Shown here piece by piece: positions 52,581 to 60,498 of a DNA stretch of 64,000 nt. Made by a program: the position numbers and the translations under genes. Position 1 is the stretch's first letter. Each line of letters begins with the position of its first letter. This stretch comes from Hyphomonas sp. (lineage in GTDB: Bacteria > Pseudomonadota > Alphaproteobacteria > Caulobacterales > Hyphomonadaceae): assembly GCA_002700305.1 (NCBI GenBank), contig PACZ01000006.1:27069-91068 (forward strand), read 5' to 3'. The notes below the pieces were generated by a model. The model was not told the DNA's origin. It did not search any database and saw only the letters and a list, made by a program, of their open reading frames with translations.

Positions 52581-53048
52581 CTACCAGTAGCCCGCCATGA
52601 TCTCCTTCGCCCAGTCCGGCTCATGGAAATCGCCGCGCGGGGCAAAGCCGGACATGACGGGTTTGATGTCGAGCACCGGTGTGCCATCGATGGCGTCGAG
52701 GCCTGTCAACGTCAGGCGCAGGCCATCGACGGAGACGATGCGGCAGGTGGTGAGGCCGATCCGGTTCGGCCGGTTCTTGCCGCGCTGGGCGAAGATGCCG
52801 ATGCGGGGCCAGTCTTCCCGGCCACGCGGATGGCGCGCGCCGGTCTCGATCTTTTCGTCGGGCACCCGGTCGAACAGGAAGACGACTTCACAGTGCGAAA
52901 ACGCATCGAGGCCCATCAGGGCCTCGGCAGTGAATTGGTCCGGGTCGAGATCGATATGGGCCGGGATGGAATCCCAGTCATCATCGATGGGCATGTCGCG
53001 CGTGGAAGAAACCGTACCGATCGGGCGGAGGGTGATCATCTTGCTCAT
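52581..53048 (-). CDS. TrmO-like tRNA (N6-threonylcarbamoyladenosine-37) methyltransferase
   Basis: 155 aa of the YaeB/UPF0066 type. Features: ITLRPIGTVSSTRDMPIDDD (N-terminal GxVxS), ALMGLDAFSHCEVVFLFDRV (LxGLxxFSH) and HPRGREDWPRIGIFAQRGKN with RPNRIGLTTCRIVSVDGL, then GLDAIDGTPVLDIKPVM (DGTPVLDIKP). These are the family signature blocks. TrmO uses SAM to N6-methylate t6A in tRNA. Length is at the lower end, lacking the C-terminal extension of E. coli TrmO, as usual for short members. The stop-to-start distance from cckA (26 bases) suggests shared transcription. Confidence 0.88.
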   Translation of the reverse strand: MSKMITLRPIGTVSSTRDMPIDDDWDSIPAHIDLDPDQFTAEALMGLDAFSHCEVVFLFDRVPDEKIETGARHPRGREDWPRIGIFAQRGKNRPNRIGLTTCRIVSVDGLRLTLTGLDAIDGTPVLDIKPVMSGFAPRGDFHEPDWAKEIMAGYW

Positions 53049-53074
53049 GTCACCCTCTCCTCCTCGGCAGACTT

Positions 53075-55660
53075 TCAGGCGGCTTCCTTGCTGGGGCTGC
53101 CGAGTTCCTGTTTCACCCGCTCGGCCAGCTGGCGGACGGTGAAGGGTTTCGGCAGGAAGGACACCGCACGGTCGTCGTCCAGCTGCTGGGCAATGTCGCG
53201 CTCGGCATAACCGGAGATGAAGATCACGCGGGCATGGCCCAGCAGGTCTTTCGCCTCGCGGATCAGGGTTGGCCCATCCTTGCCCGGCATGACGACGTCG
53301 GAAATGACGAGGTCGAAACTGTTCGGATTGTCTTCGAGGATTTCCATGGCTTCCTCGCCATCGCAGGCCTCTTCGACCTCATACCCGCGCGAGCGCAGCA
53401 GCGAAGCTGCAATGCCCCGCACGCCGTCTTCGTCCTCGATGAGGAGGATCCGTCCGCGTCCGGAAATATCCATCGGGCGGCTGGCGGCCTTGTCGGCAGC
53501 GGTGACTTCGACCGGGGCCGGCACTTCCTCCGGCTTCAGGGCCGGCAGGTAGATGTGGAAGGTGGTGCCTTTGCCGACAGCGGACGTCGTGCAGACATAC
53601 CCGCCGGACTGTTTGATGATGCCGTAGACGGTGGCGAGCCCCAGGCCCGTGCCGACGCCGGCTTCCTTGGTGGTGAAGAAGGGCTGGAAGATCTTTTCCA
53701 TGACATCCTTCGACATGCCGTGGCCGGTGTCTTCCACCTCGATCAGCATGTACTCGCCATCCTCGACGAATTTGAACCCCTTGGCATGGGCATCCGCGCC
53801 GGTCGCCCGGGCGGTGCGGATCGTCAGCTTGCCGCCATTCTTGTGGCTCAGCATCGCATCGCGCGCATTGGTGGCGAGGTTGAGGATCGCGTTTTCCAGC
53901 TGGTTCTTATCGGCCTTGATGTGCGGCACATCGCGGCCATGCTTGCCCTCGAGCTCGATCCGCTCGTCCAGCAGCTGGCGCAGGAGAATGGAGAACTCGC
54001 TGAGGAAGTCCGGCACCGCGAAGATCTCGCGCTTGAAGGTCTGCTGGCGGGCATAGGCCAGCAGCATCTTCACCAGTTCCTTCGCCCGCATGGCAAATTC
54101 GTTGATCGATTGCAGGTTCGAATAGGACGGATCGCCCAGCGGGTGGCGCACCATCAGTTCCTCATTGTTGAGGATGATGCCCTGCAGCACATTGTTGAAG
54201 TCGTGCGCAACGCCGCCGGCGAGCTGGCCGATGGCCTGCATCTTCTCGCCATGCGCGAGGCGGATCTCCAGCTGGCGCTGGTCGGTGATGTCCATGATGT
54301 AGGCAACCGACGGGCGGCCATTGCCATCAAGGGCCACGAACACATTGACGTGGCGCGGATCCTTGCCCGCGAGCTTCAGGCTGACCGGCTTGTCGATGGC
54401 GTCCACCAGAATGCTGGAGAGCGCATCCTCGCCCTCTTCGGCCTGGAACATCGCCGCGAACTGGCCGCCGGGGGCTGCCTGGCCGCCGGTCATTTCCATC
54501 AGGGCGCGGTTGGAGTCGAGGATGACGGCGCTCTGCACGCTTTCGCCCTGCAGGCGGACCGCGCCAAAGGGCGCATCATCGAACATCGGGTCGCCATCCG
54601 GGCGCGGCGGGCGCGATCCGGTGAGGGCGAAGCGCTCTTCCCCGCCGTTCAGCATCTGCGCGCTCGGCAGCAGGATTGTCCGGCCGGCCGCTTCCGCGCC
54701 GCGGCCCGACCAGGTGGTGATGGCATGGACCGGGATCTCGATTCCGTCGCGGCCGCGGATCTGGACATCGACCCGGCCCGGCAGGCCGGTCTTGCGATCG
54801 CGCGACAGCATCTTCACGAATTCCGGACGCATGATGTCGTCGATCCGGACATTGCGCGCCGACTCCGGCAGGCCGAGCGTGTCGCGCAGCCAGGAGTTGG
54901 CATATGTGATCGACCCATCCGGGCGGGCGGCGAAGAAGCCCATCGGCGCATCTTCGACATAAAGCGATTTGAGGTCGGCCGCGCCAGTCGCCTCGCGCTC
55001 GCCGGCAATCGGGCGGATACGCCAGAGCACCTTGCCGCGCGGCAGCGGGGAAACGGAAATCTCGTACTGGGCCGGAACCTGTTCCGGGCCGATCGTGATC
55101 GGCGGCAGAACTTCCCGGCGCGCCATGCCGGCCTTGGCATCCTTGGACAGGCGGTAGACCGGCGCGGCAAGTCCGGGGCTCGCGCCGAACAGGCGGTCGA
55201 CCGTCACCGGGGCATTGTCGCCCTGGCTGACCATCAGCGCCATGCTGGTAAGATCCTTGTAGGCGGTGTTCGCTGCAACCGGCGCGCCGCCCTGGTCGGC
55301 GATCAGGACGCTCTCGTCCAGCGCCTCGATCCAGCCGAAGCGCGGCTGGCTGGCCTGCGCAGCGCGGATGGCAGAGCCCTTCTCCGGGAAGAGGCCCAGC
55401 ATGCGGCCGGCGCCGCGGACGGTCCACAGCAGAAAGACCAGGCCGCCCGATCCCATGGCGATCAGCAGGATCGGCCCCGGCGCACCGGAGGCTTTCGGCC
55501 AAGCCAGCGCCACACTCGCCGCCGCGATGGAAATCAGCAGGCAGCCCCAGAACAGGAGCTGCATCACGTCGATCCGGGCGCGCGAAAGATCCAGTCCGGA
55601 GCCCTCGGCCGATTCGACCTCGTCAGGCGGGCTCTCATGCATCCGGGTATTGGTGTCCAT
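53075..55660 (-). CDS. cckA: Cell-cycle hybrid histidine kinase CckA
   Basis: 861 aa from the ATG at 55660 with GAAGAG upstream; an in-frame GTG at 55681 is less likely. Inner-membrane sensor kinase that phosphorylates CtrA and CpdR via ChpT. Two N-terminal membrane helices (LLFWGCLLISIAAASVALAW; ILLIAMGSGGLVFLLW), PAS-like domains (~90-460), H-box GGVAHDFNNVLQGI, ATPase with DKNQLENAILNLATNARDAM and GVGTGLGLATVYGI, and a C-terminal receiver (ILLIEDEDGVRG, LVISDVVMPGKDG, FLPKPFTVRQL). Domain order is exactly that of CckA. trmO-like lies downstream. Presence of CtrA-like sites elsewhere in the window fits. Confidence 0.96.
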   Translation of the reverse strand: MDTNTRMHESPPDEVESAEGSGLDLSRARIDVMQLLFWGCLLISIAAASVALAWPKASGAPGPILLIAMGSGGLVFLLWTVRGAGRMLGLFPEKGSAIRAAQASQPRFGWIEALDESVLIADQGGAPVAANTAYKDLTSMALMVSQGDNAPVTVDRLFGASPGLAAPVYRLSKDAKAGMARREVLPPITIGPEQVPAQYEISVSPLPRGKVLWRIRPIAGEREATGAADLKSLYVEDAPMGFFAARPDGSITYANSWLRDTLGLPESARNVRIDDIMRPEFVKMLSRDRKTGLPGRVDVQIRGRDGIEIPVHAITTWSGRGAEAAGRTILLPSAQMLNGGEERFALTGSRPPRPDGDPMFDDAPFGAVRLQGESVQSAVILDSNRALMEMTGGQAAPGGQFAAMFQAEEGEDALSSILVDAIDKPVSLKLAGKDPRHVNVFVALDGNGRPSVAYIMDITDQRQLEIRLAHGEKMQAIGQLAGGVAHDFNNVLQGIILNNEELMVRHPLGDPSYSNLQSINEFAMRAKELVKMLLAYARQQTFKREIFAVPDFLSEFSILLRQLLDERIELEGKHGRDVPHIKADKNQLENAILNLATNARDAMLSHKNGGKLTIRTARATGADAHAKGFKFVEDGEYMLIEVEDTGHGMSKDVMEKIFQPFFTTKEAGVGTGLGLATVYGIIKQSGGYVCTTSAVGKGTTFHIYLPALKPEEVPAPVEVTAADKAASRPMDISGRGRILLIEDEDGVRGIAASLLRSRGYEVEEACDGEEAMEILEDNPNSFDLVISDVVMPGKDGPTLIREAKDLLGHARVIFISGYAERDIAQQLDDDRAVSFLPKPFTVRQLAERVKQELGSPSKEAA

Positions 55661-55852
55661 GCTGCTCTTCACTCCCGCCACCGGCAGATTAGAAACACCT
55701 GCCGGGCAATACTGTCCGGCCGGGCCGGCAAGCCGACTCAGCCGCTATGAATCCTAGTCTACAGAGAGTTATGCGGCAAAGGTTAACGAAAGCGAAAAAA
55801 GCGTTAAGACTGCCCGTAAAGATTACAGATTCCCGCTTACCTGGAGACCCCC

Positions 55853-57757
55853 ATGAAACCTGTCCTGATCGCCCGTTCCTCCATGCTTGCCCTGCTGATT
55901 GCAACGGCAGGCTGCGCGACTCATGAGGAAACTGCAGCGCCTGCTGCAGGGACAGAAGCGGCTGCTGTGGAGGCTGTGGCCTCGCCCGCTGCACCGAGTG
56001 CCGAGGACATCGCGGCAGAATCGGCGCGGCTGAACGAATGGTTCGACCAGAAATTCGCGGAAACCGTCGCCCGCAGCCCGATCACCCAGACCTATCTCGG
56101 CATCAAGGACAATTACGGCGAATGGGACGATGTCTCCGACGCCAATGCGCTGAAAGAACTGGAGATCCAGCGCGCCGACGTCGCCGAAATGGAATCGAGC
56201 TTCGATCCTGACCTGCTGGACCACCAGGCGAAAATCTCCTGGCGCATCGCCAAGATGAACCTGAAGCAGGCCGAGGAAGACTACAAATACCTCCACCACG
56301 GCTATGTGTTCGACCAGATGAACGGTGTTCAGGCGGAAATCCCGGCTTTCCTGATCAACCAGCATCAGATCACCTCGAAGTCGGATGCCGAGGCCTATAT
56401 CTCCCGCCTCAACGGCGTTCCGGCCTATATGGAGCAGAACCTCGAAAACGCGCGGATTGCGCTGGCCGACGGCGTCCAGCCGCCCGCCTTCGTCTACAAA
56501 TATGTCCTCTCGGATGCGCAGGGCGTGATCACCGGGGCGCCCTTCGATGACAGCGGTGAGGACAGCCCGCTGATGGGCGATTTCCGCAAAAAGGTAACCG
56601 GCCTGGTCGACGCCGGAACGATCTCGCAGGAAGAGGCGGACGAATTGCTGGATCAGGCGACGGACGCGCTGACCAATTCGGTTGGCCCGGCCTATGAAGC
56701 GGCGATCGCAGAACTCGGTGAGCAGGCCAAAACGGCCTCGACCGATGACGGTGCATGGAAGCTGCCCGACGGCGACGCCTATTACGCCTCAAGGCTCGCA
56801 AACTACACCACGACCGACATGACGGCCGAGGAGATCCACAATCTGGGCCTCGCCGAAGTGGCGCGTATCCAGGACGAGATGCGCGGGATCATGAAACAGG
56901 TGGGCTTCGAAGGCACCCTGAAGGAGTTCTTCGACTTCACGCGGACCGATCCGCAATTCTTCAAGCCGAACACGCCGGAAGGCAAAGCCGAATATCTGGA
57001 CGAAGCCACGACGTGGATCGACCAGATGCGCGAAGACCTGCCGACCGTGTTCAACACCTTCCCCAAGGCGGACATGATCGTCAAAGCGGTGGAACCCTTC
57101 CGCGAGAAATCCGCCGGCAAGGCGTTCTATTCCCGCCCTGCCCCCGATGGCAGCCGCCCCGGCACCTATTATGCGAACCTCTACCGCATGCAGGACATGC
57201 CGACCTATCAGATGCAGGCACTGGCCTTCCATGAGGGCATCCCCGGCCACCACATGCAGATCGCCATCGCGCAGGAACTGACCGGCGTGCCGAAGTTCCG
57301 CAAGTATGGCGGCTTCACCGCCTTCGTCGAAGGCTGGGGCCTCTATTCGGAATACCTGCCCAAGGAGATGGGCTATTACAGCGACCCGTATGACGATTTC
57401 GGGCGCCTCGCCATGGAGATCTGGCGGGCGGCCCGCCTCGTGGTCGATACCGGTATCCATGACCAGCACTGGACCCGCGAACAGGCGATCCAGTACCTGA
57501 TGGACAACACGCCCAATCCGGAAGGCGACTGCCGCAAGGCCATCGAGCGCTATATCGTGATGCCGGGACAGGCAACCGCCTACAAGATCGGCATGAACAA
57601 GATCATCGCACTGCGTGAAAAGACGAAAGCCGAACTCGGTGACAAGTTCGACATTCGCGAATTTCACGATGTTGTGCTGAAGGATGGGGCTGTGCCGCTG
57701 AACATTCTGGAGGAGAATGTCGACAAATGGATCGCAGACACCAAAGCCGGAAACTGA
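55853..57757 (+). CDS. DUF885 lipoprotein, putative metallo-dipeptidase/oligopeptidase
   Basis: 634 aa; CTGGAG 8 bases before the ATG. Signal with lipobox (MLALLIATAGCATHE). The long helical protein is of the DUF885 family, marked by QMQALAFHEGIPGHHMQIAI (HExxxxHH zinc-like motif), GFTAFVEGWGLYSEYLPKEM and RAARLVVDTGIHDQHWTREQ, with PGQATAYKIGMNKI near the end. These are typical M3/DUF885-like metallopeptidase features, but activity is not established. The YceI gene starts inside the 3' end of this gene (31-base overlap in another frame), so the two are coupled. Confidence 0.9.
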   Translation: MKPVLIARSSMLALLIATAGCATHEETAAPAAGTEAAAVEAVASPAAPSAEDIAAESARLNEWFDQKFAETVARSPITQTYLGIKDNYGEWDDVSDANALKELEIQRADVAEMESSFDPDLLDHQAKISWRIAKMNLKQAEEDYKYLHHGYVFDQMNGVQAEIPAFLINQHQITSKSDAEAYISRLNGVPAYMEQNLENARIALADGVQPPAFVYKYVLSDAQGVITGAPFDDSGEDSPLMGDFRKKVTGLVDAGTISQEEADELLDQATDALTNSVGPAYEAAIAELGEQAKTASTDDGAWKLPDGDAYYASRLANYTTTDMTAEEIHNLGLAEVARIQDEMRGIMKQVGFEGTLKEFFDFTRTDPQFFKPNTPEGKAEYLDEATTWIDQMREDLPTVFNTFPKADMIVKAVEPFREKSAGKAFYSRPAPDGSRPGTYYANLYRMQDMPTYQMQALAFHEGIPGHHMQIAIAQELTGVPKFRKYGGFTAFVEGWGLYSEYLPKEMGYYSDPYDDFGRLAMEIWRAARLVVDTGIHDQHWTREQAIQYLMDNTPNPEGDCRKAIERYIVMPGQATAYKIGMNKIIALREKTKAELGDKFDIREFHDVVLKDGAVPLNILEENVDKWIADTKAGN

Positions 57758-58350
57758 GCCTTCGCTGGATGGCCCTGCCCCTCGCCGCCCTGGCGCTGGG
57801 CGGGTGCACATCCCTGGTCGCGCCGCTGTTGAAGCCGAAACTGTCGGCTGAGATCGCGGCGCTGCCGGCCGGAGACTGGAAGCTGGACCCGGCGCATGCC
57901 GCGCTGATCTTCCGGATCAACCATCTCGGCTATTCCGACCTGATCGGCCGGTTCGAAACATTCGACGTGTCCCTGACCGGCGATCCGGATGACCCGGCCG
58001 CCGCGCGGGCTGAGGCCTTCATCGACATGACCTCGCTGGATATCGCGAACGATGCGTTCGCCAGCCAGCTGATGGGGCCGAAATTCTTCGATACGGCGCA
58101 GTACCCTCAGGCTGCCTTCCGGACCCTCGCTGTGCGGCCCGGCGAAAACGGCGCCGCGGAAGTGGACGGCGAGCTGACCCTGCATGGCCAGACCCGGCCG
58201 GTGACGCTCGACCTTCAGTTCAATGGCACCGCTTTTGACCCGATCCGGGGTGCGCAGGTTGCCGGTTTCAGCGCAAAAGCCGTGATTGACCGAAAAGATT
58301 TCGGAATTTCCGCTTATTCCGGCCTGGTGACGGATGAGGTCCGCATCTAG
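57727..58350 (+). CDS. YceI-family lipid-binding lipoprotein
   Basis: 207 aa with a lipoprotein-type N-terminus (SLRWMALPLAALALGGCTSL). YceI lipocalin-like barrel: WKLDPAHAALIFRINHLGYS (the DPAHSxxxFxxxHxG motif), LIGRFETFDVSLTGDPDD, FASQLMGPKFFDTAQYPQAA (the FxxxxFP pattern) and VDGELTLHGQTRPVTLDLQF. Binds isoprenoid or similar lipids in the periplasm. The start overlaps the DUF885 gene by 31 bases; a downstream start at M15 of the chosen frame would shorten the leader but keep the signal peptide. Family certain, ligand unknown. Confidence 0.92.
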   Translation: MDRRHQSRKLSLRWMALPLAALALGGCTSLVAPLLKPKLSAEIAALPAGDWKLDPAHAALIFRINHLGYSDLIGRFETFDVSLTGDPDDPAAARAEAFIDMTSLDIANDAFASQLMGPKFFDTAQYPQAAFRTLAVRPGENGAAEVDGELTLHGQTRPVTLDLQFNGTAFDPIRGAQVAGFSAKAVIDRKDFGISAYSGLVTDEVRI

Positions 58351-58380
58351 ATCCAGGCGGAATTCCTGAAGCAGTAAATC

Positions 58381-59460
58381 TTAACGGAAGCCCGGCAGGC
58401 GGCGCGAGATTCTGAGCGCCATCTTGTTGCCTTTGCGCCCGATCTGGGCCTCCGCCACGACCTGTCCGTCGCGCCCGCCGGAGAGCAATTCCACGGGCTG
58501 GTCTGCCGGTACTCCAAGCAGCAGCGTGGAGCCGGCCGTCAGGTCGGACAGGCGGGAAAGCGGTACGCTGAGCGATGCGACGCGCGCCGTCAGCAGCACC
58601 GTCACCGGCGTCGGCGGCGCAGCGCCTACCGGCGCGGTCTCAGCTGCCGGGAGCGCTTCCGGCACACAGGTCTCTGCAAGCTCGCTGGAGAGGATCAGCC
58701 GGGCGGTGTGACGGCCGCCATCGACACGGATTTCGAAATCGATGATTTCCGCCGTGCCCGGACGGGCAAGCGCAGCGGCGAAGTCCACTTCGGTCTCCAT
58801 GCCGGCGAAGCTGAGCCCCGGCGCGATGGCGTGGCCAAGTGGCCGGACGAGCCCTTCCAGCAGGGCGCTGTCGAGCGGGGTGAGGTCACGCGGCGACCAG
58901 TCGCCCGGCATGCCGTTTCCGCCGCAAGCTGTCTCAATCAGGGCGTTTGCAAGCTCTGGCGACAGGACGAGCATGGCGTCCACTTCGCCCTCGCCGACAG
59001 CGAAACAGGCGATGGCGGCGCCCTGCCCCGTCAGGCTGCCTGTCAGGCCGCTGTCGAAATCGCCTTCGCGAACGGCACGGGCGGCTGCGGCTGCGCGCAG
59101 GCCGCATCCCTTGCGTAATCCCAGCGACAGGCGCGAGGCCATCTGCCGGGCCGTTATCGGAATATCCGTGGCCTGTGCGTTCCCGGCGACCGGGACCGGC
59201 GCGGGCGCCTCAACGTCCGGCAGGGGTTTGTCCGCGATCGTCTCCGGGGCAGGTTCAGGCGGGCTGTCCGGCAGGTCCGACAGGTCCGGACGCAGGAGTG
59301 CCTCGATCTCAGCCGCGCTCAGTACGCCGCGTGCGGACGGCAGTGGCCGTTCCGGCGACAGCGGCTCAAACGAGGTCGGCATGTCGACCCTGACCGACGA
59401 TTCCCGGCGAGGTGACATGTCCCAGCCGTCATCGGCGGCAAGAGGGAGGTCTGACTTCAT
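58381..59460 (-). CDS. FliM-like flagellar motor switch protein
   Basis: 359 aa. N-terminal LSAAEIEALLRPDLSDLPDS matches the FliM CheY-binding segment (LSQxEIDALL). The middle is a CheC-like domain (FAVGEGEVDAMLVLSPELAN, LIETACGGNG). The C-terminal ~75 residues form a SpoA/FliN domain: VSVPLSRLSDLTAGSTLLLG and GNKMALRISRRLPGFR. Together these define FliM, the rotor protein controlling torque direction. It is somewhat longer at the N-terminus with a Pro/Asp-rich linker (LPDSPPEPAPETIADKPLPD). A CtrA-like site lies 42 bases upstream. Neighbouring flagellar genes (flbT) are nearby but not adjacent. Confidence 0.85.
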   Translation of the reverse strand: MKSDLPLAADDGWDMSPRRESSVRVDMPTSFEPLSPERPLPSARGVLSAAEIEALLRPDLSDLPDSPPEPAPETIADKPLPDVEAPAPVPVAGNAQATDIPITARQMASRLSLGLRKGCGLRAAAAARAVREGDFDSGLTGSLTGQGAAIACFAVGEGEVDAMLVLSPELANALIETACGGNGMPGDWSPRDLTPLDSALLEGLVRPLGHAIAPGLSFAGMETEVDFAAALARPGTAEIIDFEIRVDGGRHTARLILSSELAETCVPEALPAAETAPVGAAPPTPVTVLLTARVASLSVPLSRLSDLTAGSTLLLGVPADQPVELLSGGRDGQVVAEAQIGRKGNKMALRISRRLPGFR

Positions 59461-59501
59461 TCGGCGCGCTTCCGTAATGGTTACTTTTGCAGCGGTGAGG
59501 G

Positions 59502-59516
59502 TTAACGGACCGTTAG
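59502..59516. promoter_or_regulatory. CtrA-like site TTAA-N7-TTAG upstream of the fliM-like gene
   Basis: TTAACGGACCGTTAG matches the CtrA consensus TTAA-N7-TTAA with one substitution, and its core TAACGGACCGTTA is also a perfect 13-base palindrome. It lies 42 bases before the start of the fliM-like gene; CtrA controls early flagellar genes in Caulobacter. Confidence 0.55.
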
Positions 59517-59711
59517 GAATTGGAATTCCCGCGCCCGGTCAATGTCTTTCGAACAGCCGTGCGGTCTGGCCGGAGGCTAACAAAACGGGACTTGTTGTTA
59601 AACATTAAGCCTCAGCCTTAAGACCTTGATTACCAAGATGTAAGAGATCGTTTGGACCTTGCTGGCATTGTCCATTCACCGCGGAACAGGCGGCCGCGGA
59701 GACGATAAAGC

Positions 59712-59751
59712 GCCGTGGCGTTGGGATGAGCTAGCCGTGGCGTTGGGATGA
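59712..59751. repeat. 18-bp tandem direct repeat
   Basis: GCCGTGGCGTTGGGATGA occurs at 59712-59729 and again at 59734-59751, separated by GCTA. Next to the dksA terminator; no role is apparent. Confidence 0.6.
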
Positions 59752-59752
59752 T

Positions 59753-59790
59753 AAAAAAAGCGGCGGCGCCTCCATTGGAGACGCCGCCGC
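59753..59790 (-). terminator. Rho-independent terminator of dksA
   Basis: GCGGCGGCG pairs with CGCCGCCGC around an inner CTCC/GGAG stem with a small loop, followed on the minus strand by TTTTTTT, 32 bases after the dksA stop. Strong candidate. Confidence 0.9.
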
Positions 59791-59821
59791 AAATAATTCC
59801 GGGGTCGTGTTTTTGAGCGCC

Positions 59822-60238
59822 CTAGTCGTCGCGCAGGGTGCGTTCCTTACGCTCGTGCCGTTCCTGGGCCTCCAGGCTCAGCGTCGCGGTTGGCCGGGCT
59901 TCCAGACGGCGCAGGCCAATTGGCTCGCCGGTCACTTCGCAGAAGCCGTAGGACCCATCCTCGATCCGGCGCAGTGCCGCATCGATCTTGGAGATCAGCT
60001 TGCGCTGGCGGTCGCGCGTGCGTAGTTCCAGCGCCTTGTCGCTTTCCGCCGACGCGCGGTCGACGATATCGGGAAGCGATCCGGAGTCATCCTGCAGATT
60101 CGTAATGGTCTGCTTGGCGCCGTCCAGAATGTCGGCTTTCCAGTTCTCAAGCAGCCGGCGGAAGTAAGCCAGCTGCTTCTCATTCATGAATTCCTCGTCA
60201 TCCGAGGGACGATAGTCGTCTGCAATTTCCACACTCAT
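59822..60238 (-). CDS. dksA: RNA polymerase-binding transcription factor DksA
   Basis: 138 aa from the ATG at 60238 (GAGGTG upstream). It binds in the RNA-polymerase secondary channel and works with ppGpp. Coiled-coil domain with QDDSGSLPDIVDRASAESDK (acidic tip region) and the C-terminal YGFCEVTGEPIGLRRLEARP followed by TATLSLEAQERHER. Only one of the four zinc-finger cysteines remains (FCEVTGEP), which is the usual state in alphaproteobacterial DksA and not a defect. Length is normal. The terminator at 59753-59790 ends the transcript. Confidence 0.95.
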   Translation of the reverse strand: MSVEIADDYRPSDDEEFMNEKQLAYFRRLLENWKADILDGAKQTITNLQDDSGSLPDIVDRASAESDKALELRTRDRQRKLISKIDAALRRIEDGSYGFCEVTGEPIGLRRLEARPTATLSLEAQERHERKERTLRDD

Positions 60239-60498
60239 CGCAGGACACCTCATTCAAACTTGGCCGGGATATAAAGCCGCAGGCGATTCACCGCAATCGG
60301 CAATGCTGAGTTAATTTTGTCCACCTTTTCAGGCGCCTGAGCCAATACCCCCGAATTGTCGTTAAATTGTGACAGGCCTGTTCCTGCCCAATTGGCCAAT
60401 TCCACTGCAATATGCAGGCCGGGGCTTGATCTTTCCTCCCCCCGCGCGCTCTATAAAAACTCGCCCAACGTACAGCTTTTACAACGGTTTCAGCGTTC

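Larger units (their letters stand above)
59461..59821. other. Intergenic region between fliM-like gene and dksA
   Basis: 361 bases with no credible gene. Contents: the CtrA-like site at 59502-59516, an AT-rich stretch near 59590-59640 that may hold a promoter for the fliM-like gene, an 18-base direct repeat GCCGTGGCGTTGGGATGA (59712-59729 and 59734-59751), and the dksA terminator at 59753-59790. Confidence 0.55.

Noticed and set aside
53234..55750. Plus-strand open frame of 838 codons
   Set aside because: Antisense to cckA, whose domains are complete; the mirror frame is a product of high third-position GC.
59822..60238. DksA as a damaged zinc-finger protein
   Set aside because: The single-cysteine CEVTGEP form is usual for alphaproteobacterial DksA, so it is not a defect.
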